In this document: positions 57,060-64,000 of the stretch, one piece after another
Numbering within the stretch: position 1 is the stretch's first letter
Layout of the letters: each line of letters starts with the position of its first letter
Origin: Hermatobates lingyangjiaoensis
Lineage: Eukaryota; Arthropoda; Insecta; Hemiptera; Hermatobatidae
NCBI GenBank assembly: GCA_026182355.1
Contig: JAPFBL010001049.1
Span: forward strand, 26,533 to 90,532
Direction of reading: 5' to 3'
Length of the DNA: 64,000 bases
Notes under the pieces: model-generated
Databases searched by the model: none
Seen by the model: only the letters and a program-made list of their open reading frames with translations
What the model was told of the DNA's origin: nothing
Program-made: the position numbers and the translations under genes

Positions 57060-57733
57060 CACAATAACACGTGATATAAATATTCAGGTAACTCACCACA
57101 AATTAGAGAAGATAGTCGCTCTAAGGCCTTTCGTTTTCACGTCGTCAGAGAGCAAGTGAATACAAGTTGTAAGCAGGTTATGAATTTTGATTTAAAGAAG
57201 GAGTAAGATTGGCATCATTGACAGTATTTTTCCCTATAACTGTTGAAATAGTCTTGATTTGTTTGATAATTCCTTCAATTAGAAATTCATCTAATTTAAA
57301 AAGGCCTGGACTAGTGTTGACCAAGTTCTTAGAAAAGTCTTTTATGAGGGCGCTTTCAACAATGTTTCTTCTTCTTTCACATGACATAAAAACCAACTCC
57401 TTTGCTTCTTTCCAGTTAATTATGTGATTTTTGTCTCTAATGTGTAGGAACAAGGCACTTTTATCATCTTGTCTTCTAACTGAATACTGAATGTTGCTTA
57501 ATCCTTGTATCCATTCCTTTTCCCGTCTGTCCAATATAAGCCAACTCGCAATCCTTGCAAGGAATTCTGTATACACAACAGTTTTTTCGGCTTCTTTTAG
57601 AGTTATGGACAAGTCTATTTGACAAATTACCACCACTACTAAATGTAACTGAGATATCTAGCTTCTTCAACAAATATGGAATGTCTTTTAAACATGGGCT
57701 GTAGGGAACCACCAGCAAATTCCTTCTTGAAAA
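57060..57733 (-). pseudogene. Inverted partial copy of a PLE GIY-YIG endonuclease region
   Basis: This minus arm repeats 58100-58755 in reverse, from RRNLLVVPYSPCLKDIPYLL to the 3' end. One extra T near 57495 shifts the frame inside IKQH, splitting it into two frames, so it is broken. Together with the plus copy it makes a giant palindrome with arms of about 660 bases and a 370-base spacer, as expected from twin priming or template switching during insertion. (TA)n lies outside. Confidence 0.88.
57118..57153 (-). ncRNA. Hammerhead-ribozyme-like motif at the 3' end of the inverted endonuclease PLE copy
   Basis: The same motif as 58681-58716 on the opposite strand: GCTCT, CTGACGA, C, GT-GAAA-AC, GAA, AGGCCT, T, AGAGC. 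Confidence 0.7.
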
Positions 57734-58656
57734 ACAATAGAGAAAAAATTAAATTAAATTCTATTCAATTTACAATAGAATTAGAAAATAATAATAAACT
57801 CCCTTTCCTGGATGTGCTTTTGCACCGAAGTGGTAATAAATTGAATTATAGTATTTATAGAAAATCTACATATGTTTCCTCTTATGTTCATTTCTTCTCG
57901 GCACACCCCCTCAGTGTCAAAAAATCCGTTTTTAATAGCATGTTTTTGAGAGCTTTCAAAATTTGCAGTGAACCATTTTTAGAAGAAGAAATTAAATATA
58001 TTTACAAAGTTTCAACCTCTCTAATGTATCCAAAAAAGTTAATTGATAACGTGATGAAAAAAGCCAAACAATCTTTGATGTCATCTGTAAGTGAGGAACG
58101 TTTTTCAAGAAGGAATTTGCTGGTGGTTCCCTACAGCCCATGTTTAAAAGACATTCCATATTTGTTGAAGAAGCTAGATATCTCAGTTACATTTAGTAGT
58201 GGTGGTAATTTGTCAAATAGACTTGTCCATAACTCTAAAAGAAGCCGAAAAAACTGTTGTGTATACAGAATTCCTTGCAAGGATTGCGAGTTGGCTTATA
58301 TTGGACAGACGGGAAAAGGAATGGATACAAGGATTAAGCAACATCAGTATTCAGTTAGAAGACAAGATGATAAGAGTACCTTGTTCCTACACATTAGAGA
58401 CAAAAATCACATAATTAACTGGAAAGAAGCAAAGGAGTTGGTTTTTATGTCATGTGAAAGAAGAAGAAACATTGTTGAAAGCGCCCTCATAAAAGACTTT
58501 TCTAAGAACTTGGTCAACACTAGTCCAGGCCTTTTTAAATTAGATGAATTTCTAATTGAAGGAATTATCAAACAAATCAAGACTATTTCAACAGTTATAG
58601 GGAAAAATACTGTCAATGATGCCAATCTTACTCCTTCTTTAAATCAAAATTCATAA
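57676..58656 (+). CDS. PLE protein, 5'-truncated: RT thumb plus C-terminal GIY-YIG endonuclease
   Basis: 326 open codons. The first 16 or so come from the inverted arm; PLE sequence starts near FLKNNREKIKL. KLPFLDVLL (41-49) is the RT thumb motif. VVPYSPCLKDIP (about 149-160) starts the linker to the endonuclease. The endonuclease has C194, C195, C201 and C204 ([11 protein letters not shown]), YIGQT from Y208, RIKQH, LFLHIRDKNHIINW, and RRNIVESAL with the likely catalytic E268. GIY-YIG enzymes nick the target DNA for reverse transcription. The order RT then endonuclease is that of canonical PLEs. The palm and finger domains are absent, so it cannot act alone. The endonuclease part is open and free of stops, which suggests a young insertion. 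Confidence 0.92.
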   Translation: MECLLNMGCREPPANSFLKNNREKIKLNSIQFTIELENNNKLPFLDVLLHRSGNKLNYSIYRKSTYVSSYVHFFSAHPLSVKKSVFNSMFLRAFKICSEPFLEEEIKYIYKVSTSLMYPKKLIDNVMKKAKQSLMSSVSEERFSRRNLLVVPYSPCLKDIPYLLKKLDISVTFSSGGNLSNRLVHNSKRSRKNCCVYRIPCKDCELAYIGQTGKGMDTRIKQHQYSVRRQDDKSTLFLHIRDKNHIINWKEAKELVFMSCERRRNIVESALIKDFSKNLVNTSPGLFKLDEFLIEGIIKQIKTISTVIGKNTVNDANLTPSLNQNS

Positions 58657-58680
58657 CCTGCTTACAACTTGTATTCACTT

Positions 58681-58716
58681 GCTCTCTGACGACGTGAAAA
58701 CGAAAGGCCTTAGAGC
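58681..58716 (+). ncRNA. Hammerhead-ribozyme-like motif downstream of the PLE endonuclease
   Basis: GCTCT (stem I), CTGACGA, extra C, GT/AC stem II with loop GAAA, GAA, the self-complementary AGGCCT, T at the cleavage position, AGAGC (pairs fully with GCTCT). It starts 25 bases after the stop codon. It has five stem I pairs, the longest seen here, but stem II is only two pairs. Confidence 0.72.
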
Positions 58717-58756
58717 GACTATCTTCTCTAATTTGTGGTGAGTTACCTGAATATAT

Positions 58757-58999
58757 ATATATATATAATAGAGACATATATATTATTAGAGACATATATA
58801 TTAGAGACTGATATATTTATTTTTGATGGTGATGAGAAGGAGTTTCGAAGGAATTTTTTTTTAGGGGTTGTTTTGAGAGAGAGAGCGAGAGAGAGTGAGT
58901 GAGTGAATGGTGGGGGGGTGGGGGTGATATTATGGAAGTTGGTAGGTTATAACCTTCCGACCTGTTTTATAATCTTCCGCCCACAGTCTTTCTATCACA

Positions 59000-59037
<38 letters not shown>

Positions 59038-59560
59038 CTTCTCTTTATGTCTTTCTATCCAATATAAAACTCAGCACCCGCTCTCTCTCACTCACTCTCT
59101 CTTACTCACTCACTCTCTCTCTCTCACTCACTCTCAAACTACCTCACTCTCACTCACTCCCTCTCTCTCTCTCAAACTCTCTCTCTCACTCACTCTCTCT
59201 CACACTAACTCACTCTCACTCACTCTCTCTCACACTAACTCACTCTCACTCTCTCTCTCTCTCACTCTCACTCTCTCTAACTGTCTCTCTCTCTCTCTCA
59301 CTCACACTCTCTCTCTCTCTCTCACTCACACTCTCTCTCTCTCTCACTCACACACTCGTTCTCTCTCACACTCTCTCTCTCTATCTCTTACTCACTCTTT
59401 CACTCACTCATGATCTCTCTCTCTCTCTCTCTCTCTCTCACTCACTCTCAATCACATATGATCTCTCTCTCACTCTCTCTGTCGCCTTTGTTTTCTTTCT
59501 CTCCAATCTAAAAACTCTACTTTTTTTTCTTTGACTTCAAAATGAAAACACAAAAAAGTA
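58757..59560. repeat. (TA)n, G-rich patch and long CTCA/CT microsatellite
   Basis: TA repeats to 58812, GA/G-rich bases at 58873-58925, then CTCTCACTCA-type repeats from 58995 to 59490. No gene. Confidence 0.9.
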
Positions 59561-60400
59561 AAGAAAAAAAAACAACATGAAAGAAAGAAATAAATAGGAA
59601 AAAGTTTTCCATGTATTTTAATATTCATTTTCCTTTTCTTTTATCGACAATAAGCTTTTCTTTATGATTTTTTTTTATTTTTTTAGTTAACACATACACC
59701 CCCGCAATGAAAGTGTGAAAATACGTTTCTCTTCTATTGATGTAATTCCTCTTTCAATTTACTACAACATAATTGCTAATTTAACAACACCACGATCCCT
59801 TCCTGTATCCCGCTATTTCTGTTCCAGTATTTATTTTATTTTATATTTTGTTTCTTACAATTCTTATAACACTTCTCCCGTATTAACCTATCAAACAATT
59901 TCTCATTAACATTATAAAAAAAAAAAACGATAAAAGTGTTTGAGAGTGAGAGTGAGTGAGTGAGAAAGAGAGTGAGTGAGTATGAGAGAGAGAGAGAGAG
60001 AGTGTGAGTGAGAGAGAGATCATGAGTGATTGAGAGTGAGTATGAGAGAGAGAGTTAGTGAGAGTGTGTGTGAGTGAGATAATGACCAATGAGATAATGA
60101 CTAATTATGACATAATAAAATATTTTAATTACAAACCTGCAAAAAAAATTAAAAATATAAAACAAAATTCGTTTATTTTTCATTCAAAAGTAATTTTATA
60201 TTTGAATTATCCTAATTTATTTCTGTAAATAGATAAAAAAAGCAATTTATTTATTTACTTTTGTTAGTAAATAAAAAAGCATTCGAAGAATCCTTTTGTT
60301 TATTTTATTTAATAATAAAAAGGTATTAAAAATTTAATATATATTAATATAAAAATATATTAAAGAACCTTTTTATTATTTTATTTTATTAAAAAGGCCG
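59561..60400. other. AT-rich DNA and GAGAGTGA microsatellite, no gene
   Basis: Bases 59936-60082 are GAGTGAGA-type repeats, the reverse complement of the CTCACTCT tract at 59.0-59.5 kb. The rest is AT-rich with no gene. Confidence 0.7.
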
Positions 60401-60735
60401 ATGTATTATTTTCTGGAAACAACGAGAATTACGCGATGTATTATTTTTCTGAAAACAACGAGAATTACGCGATGTATTATTTTTCTGAAAACAACGAGAA
60501 TTACGCTATGTATTATTTTCTGAAAACAACGAGAATTACGCGATGTATTATTTTTCTGAAAACAACGAGAATTACGCGATGTATTATTTTTCTGAAAACA
60601 ACGAGAATTACGCGATGTATTATTTTTCTGAAAACAACTAGAATTACGCGATGTATTATTTTTCTGAAAACAACGAGAATTACGCGATGTATTATTTTTC
60701 TGAAAACAACTAGAATTACGCGATGTATTATTTCC
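60401..60735 (+). repeat. 36-bp minisatellite, nine full units and a partial one
   Basis: The unit is CGATGTATTATTTTTCTG plus AAAACAACGAGAATTACG. Starts are at about 60401, 60434, 60470, 60506, 60541, 60577, 60613, 60649, 60685 and 60721. Two units have one T fewer, and two have CTAG for CGAG. Because 36 is a multiple of three, long open frames result (MYYFSENNENYA, then CIIFLKTTRITR after the shorter unit), but the frame change and lack of context argue against coding. Confidence 0.92.
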
Positions 60736-61207
60736 TTTAAAAAAAAAAATAAAAAAATATTAATTCGTTATTATCGTTATTTAACGTTTTCTTGTGTTTT
60801 ATTAAAATGGTATCCAGTTTGAACAGTATAAAATTAAATAACCAACATGAGTAAACATTAACCGGTTCATGAGATTCTCCAGTAGAATAGCCTTATTATT
60901 TGAATGGGTTGTGGACTCTGTTGATGCTGTCAGTGGGGTGGTGGGATTTAAATGGTCATTATTAGGTTAAGTGACTCAGGTCTATCGTTTAGTCAGTCCT
61001 TGGGTTACTATTAGCCCAGAAGTATCTAATTATATTTGAAATTACAACAGGAAGTGGAATCCTATCTGCTTTGTTACCTTGAATCGAAAAAATAGCCTAG
61101 AGACAAACTCATTCTTGCCGAAAAATCTAATGTAATGTATACTCCTTCATAAATATATATGCCAATAAAACAGAATCCTGATTAGATAACACACCTATAC
61201 CAATAAA

Positions 61208-61242
<35 letters not shown>

Positions 61243-61244
61243 TG
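60736..61244. other. Unassigned DNA, no gene
   Basis: Nothing is recognised apart from a weak family 8 remnant at 61160-61200 (CAGAATCCTGATTAGATAAC) and (TA)n at 61211-61240. Confidence 0.5.
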
Positions 61245-61350
61245 TATTGACAAAAACAAAAAACTGAAATGAAACAGAAACTCACTAGTATATTTCGATT
61301 TCCTCGTCATCAGGAAGGAAGAAACGAGTCGCTCCGCAGGCAGACAACGA

Positions 61351-61393
<43 letters not shown>

Positions 61394-61560
61394 CTATAAA
61401 TTACACAAAGCACGACACAGAAAAAAAAATAAAAAGAACACTTACAGAATTCAATATTTCGAACTGTTGTTCGTCATCAGGAGTAGACTAGAAGAGAGGA
61501 CGAAGTGAGGCAGATCTCCCCACGTCGAAGAACGGAGCGCGAATGAAGCACATACATATA
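61245..61560 (-). mobile_element. PLE ends, families 6 and 7
   Basis: Family 6 minus at 61245-61355 (CGTTGTCTGCCTGCGGAGCG read in reverse, CTGATGACGAGGAAATCG with a changed stem II). Family 7 minus at 61390-61548 has an intact CTGATGACGAAC core. (TA)n between. Confidence 0.72.
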
Positions 61561-61615
61561 TATATAATCAACAATAACTTTGATATAATATATGAATTAA
61601 ATAACACAATAAACA

Positions 61616-61773
61616 ATATATATTAATTAAAATGCTCTAAGGCCTTTTGTTACAACATCATCAGAGAGCTAAATGAAACAACCAAAAAAATATAATAACA
61701 AGTTAACCTGGTTGATTGAAGTCTTCAGGTTTGCTGGCATCCCTGTCTGTGACAATATTGTTTATTGCGGTGT

Positions 61774-61800
<27 letters not shown>
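61616..61800. mobile_element. Endonuclease-PLE 3' tail (minus) with broken hammerhead core
   Basis: At 61634-61669 the minus strand reads GCTCT, CTGATGA, T, GTT-GT-AAC, AAA, AGGCCT, T, AGAGC. The G of GAA is changed to A, so cleavage would not be expected. The bases 61680-61780 resemble the 3' end of the 62-kb element (AACCTGGTT), then (TA)n. Confidence 0.6.
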
Positions 61801-61802
<2 letters not shown>

Positions 61803-61807
<5 letters not shown>

Positions 61808-62070
61808 ATTTCACATAAAAACGTGAAAATAACCATCAATGATCAAACCACAATAAGAAATGGGAAAACAAGACTAAGATCTTTCAACCGTAACAAGCGG
61901 TCTTCGTCAGAGTCAAAAACCCAACTGATCTTAGTCTTGTTTTCCCATTTCTTATTGTGGTTTGATCATTGATATATATATTGATATATATATATGTATG
62001 TATATATGTATATATACATATATATATACATATACATATACATATACACATACACATATACATATACATA

Positions 62071-62101
<31 letters not shown>

Positions 62102-62131
62102 ATATATATATATTGATATATATATTGATAT
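61803..62131. mobile_element. PLE family 1 partial palindrome and TATG/TACA microsatellite
   Basis: Family 1 minus arm at 61803-61925, with a very short plus arm to 61973. Then TA, TGTA and CATA repeats to 62131; the frames reported through it on both strands are translations of the repeat. Confidence 0.75.
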
Positions 62132-62830
62132 ATATATCGGCATATCTTTAAACAAGGACTGTATGGAATGACAAACAAAGACATGCCTTCATTTATGAAA
62201 AAGTTGGACGTTTCTGTTGTGTTCAGTAATGATGGTAACTTGTTTAACAGACTTGTCAATAATAAGCCAAAAAGAAAGGACTGTTGTGTATACAGGATAC
62301 CATGTACTGACTGTGAAATGTCTTACATTGGACAGACGAGCAAAGGTCTTCTTACAAGGATAAAACAGCACAAATATTCGATCAGAAGAGAAGACGAAAA
62401 GAGTGCCTTGTTCATGCACATAAGAGACAGTAATCATGTGATTAACTGGAATGAAGCAAATGAATTAATATATGTGTCTTCAGAAAGAAGAAGAAATATT
62501 GTGGAAATTGTGCTCATAAAGAACTTTTACGAGAAATTAATGAACAATAGCCTAGGACTCTACAAATTAGATGAAGTTTTGATCCAATAATTATACGGAT
62601 CAAATTACGGATAAAATGCAGAATAATTAAACAGATGAAGACTTCTTCATCGTTAAACACATTCAGGGTTACCAACAATTCTAGAAACTTCAATGAACCA
62701 GGTTAACATGTATTTATTATTTTTTTAGTCCACTTGCTCTCTGACTATGTGTTGACGAAAGGCCTTAGAGCATTGTTTCCAAATTAGTTTCATTGTGGTA
62801 AATGAATTCTTCTATTACATCAAGTGTTAT
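62132..62830 (+). pseudogene. Second PLE endonuclease fragment, 5'-truncated with inverted start
   Basis: The plus frame 62168-62590 reads [19 protein letters not shown], then [41 protein letters not shown] and RRNIVEIVLI: a GIY-YIG domain clearly diverged from the 58-kb copy. At 62132-62190 the minus strand encodes [12 protein letters not shown], so the element start is inverted on itself, as in the 57-58-kb copy. The 3' tail holds GCTCTCTGACTATGTG, ACGAAAGGCCTTAGAGC (62736-62771), where the core G is changed (CTGACTA). The open frame ends early (LIQ) relative to the other copy. A fragment. Confidence 0.88.
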
Positions 62831-62844
62831 TTTGATTATTATTG

Positions 62845-62869
<25 letters not shown>

Positions 62870-62892
<23 letters not shown>

Positions 62893-63039
62893 GATTCGTT
62901 GCGATGTTGACCAATGGAAGTGGAGTTTACAGGTCCGTGCGTAAGGTCCCAGTTGCCCGCTGCTTAACAAAAAGCCAACATTGGTCAACATCGCAACGAA
63001 TCATATTCCTTTCCCCGGACAACTCATAGAAAACTTATA

Positions 63040-63040
<1 letters not shown>
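62870..63040. mobile_element. Family 12 terminal-repeat foldback in (TA)n
   Basis: Minus part GATTCGTTGCGATGTTGACC to CTGCTTAAC, then plus part ATTGGTCAACATCGCAACG to CCGGACAACTCATAG: a short head-to-head pair. CGTTGCGATG differs from the 26-kb copies (CGATGCGATG). Confidence 0.7.
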
Positions 63041-63077
<37 letters not shown>

Positions 63078-63439
63078 ATCTATATAATTCTAGTAGACCC
63101 CTACATAGATCCCTATTAATTCTTACTTTAATTCAACTATCTTATTTTAATACATTTTCTTCTCCTTTAATAATCTTTATTCTTCATTTACTTTAATATT
63201 CTTAATCTATTTATTACCTAATTAGTCCAATTATACCATTGACCTTTCAACTGTTTTATTCTAACCGCTTTGTTTCTAGCTCATTATTGACCTTTGACCT
63301 TCTCTTTATATTAACCTGTACTAATCCTTTTAATCTATTTATAGCAATGACTAAGCATGAGTCATCGATTTTAATTTAACATGTCACTTGGCCCAACTCC
63401 TTGGTGATCACCAACCTTAAGGTAAGAGACTCCTTGGCC
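63041..63439. other. (TA)n and unassigned AT-rich DNA
   Basis: No gene or known element between 63075 and 63439. Confidence 0.5.
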
Positions 63440-63720
63440 ATGTACCAATGCCAGAACCAGTGCGCTTGGTTTCCCTCTCTTATCTCTCCTGAAGACGGTT
63501 TAATCCGAAAATTACAGACTGTAAGTTAAACAGTAAAACGATCCAAAAGGACAACAAACGTTTCACGATGAATCACAAACACAGAACTAAGTAACAAACA
63601 CACTTACTGTCTCTAATTTTCGGTGGAACCGTCATTAGGAGAGTTGAGAAAGGGACACCAAGCGCACTTGTGAATCGACGGTTGGAGACCAGCAGTGTTG
63701 TCACACGCGTGCCCGGTTCA
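63440..63720. mobile_element. PLE family 3 palindrome between two related subfamilies
   Basis: Plus end 63457-63525 (AGTGCGCTTGGTTTCCCTC, CTCCTGAAGACGGTTTAATC, CGAAAATTACAGAC), then a minus end 63530-63715 of the 46.6-kb subtype (CAAACGTTTCACGATGAATC, GGTGGAACCGTCATTAGGAG) that ends with CACGCGTGCCCGGTTC. The two arms come from different subfamilies, so this is a junction of two insertions rather than one twin-primed copy. Confidence 0.6.
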
Positions 63721-64000
63721 AGTGAGGTAAGAGAAATTAACTAAGAATAAGCTAAGAAAGTGAAAGTGAAAATGAAGAAAATTAGGAGATATAAAAATAA
63801 AAACTTAAAAAATAAAAATGAAGAAAATAGCTGAAACAAAATAAAATCCAGGAATATAAATAATAGATACTTAGATAATAATAATGATGGGAATGATTGC
63901 AATAAAGTTGTAAAAATAATAATTTAAGATAAAAATAAAAGGATGATAATAATAATAAAATAATAGTCAAAGGTAAACTAATCTCTTACCATTCAGAACA
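63721..64000. other. A-rich DNA to the window end
   Basis: GAAAATAA-type low-complexity sequence; no gene. Confidence 0.6.

Noticed and set aside
57209..57427. Short plus-strand frame opposite the inverted endonuclease copy (also 58407-58625 minus)
   Set aside because: Antisense of the GIY-YIG coding sequence.
60436..60822. 128-codon frame with MYYFSENNENYA repeats
   Set aside because: Caused by the 36-bp repeat; the frame changes where one unit is a base shorter.
61884..62259. Several Tyr/Ile-rich frames on both strands
   Set aside because: Translations of TATG/TACA repeats.

Overview
The window looks like AT-rich, repeat-dominated nuclear DNA from an invertebrate animal. The grounds are one eukaryotic-type M17 leucyl aminopeptidase gene, many Penelope-like retroelements (PLEs), tRNA-derived SINEs, hAT-type MITEs, LINE 3' ends, 5S rRNA-derived repeats and long (TA)n, (GA)n and (CT)n tracts. 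An arthropod or mollusc would fit; the sequence alone does not let me choose. There is one convincing host gene, an intronless aminopeptidase at 989-2602. It keeps all five metal ligands and the catalytic lysine but has Thr at the catalytic arginine position. A minisatellite of about 16 units starts at its stop codon, and half of the units carry AATAAA.

Almost everything else is mobile-element debris. From 3.7 kb onward the basic unit is (TA)n, then a PLE end (often a head-to-head inverted pair), then (TA)n. At least ten sequence families of these ends can be told apart. Nearly all contain the core of a type I hammerhead ribozyme: CTGANGA, one extra base, stem II, GAA, a short self-complementary block, then the cleavage base. 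In several families the flanking bases also form stem I. PLE coding remnants are a reverse-transcriptase relic (8826-11000, split by a minus-strand LINE with a 9-bp target duplication), N-terminal pieces near 16.4, 17.0 and 56.1 kb, and GIY-YIG endonuclease parts at 57.1-58.7 kb and 62.1-62.8 kb.

Region by region: 1-3.3 kb, aminopeptidase and its minisatellite; 3.3-12.7 kb, PLE ends, LINE tails, an RTE-like element and the PLE RT relic; 12.7-45.3 kb, two near-identical direct copies of a 16.3-kb block (12721-29007 and about 29017-45334), each with two hAT MITEs, a LINE tail, many PLE palindromes and a left-left-right-right array of a PLE-like terminal repeat; 45.3-48.8 kb, AT-rich DNA and a long CT minisatellite; 48.8-52.0 kb, tRNA SINEs and two opposed arrays of 132-133-bp repeats derived from 5S rRNA; 52-64 kb, more PLE ends, the endonuclease elements, microsatellites and a 36-bp minisatellite.

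The parts do not form a pathway. The most notable biology is the set of diverse hammerhead-bearing PLEs sitting inside (TA)n tracts, the 5S-derived arrays, and the aminopeptidase with an altered active site. The 16.3-kb duplication may be real and very recent, or an assembly artefact of two haplotypes placed in series.
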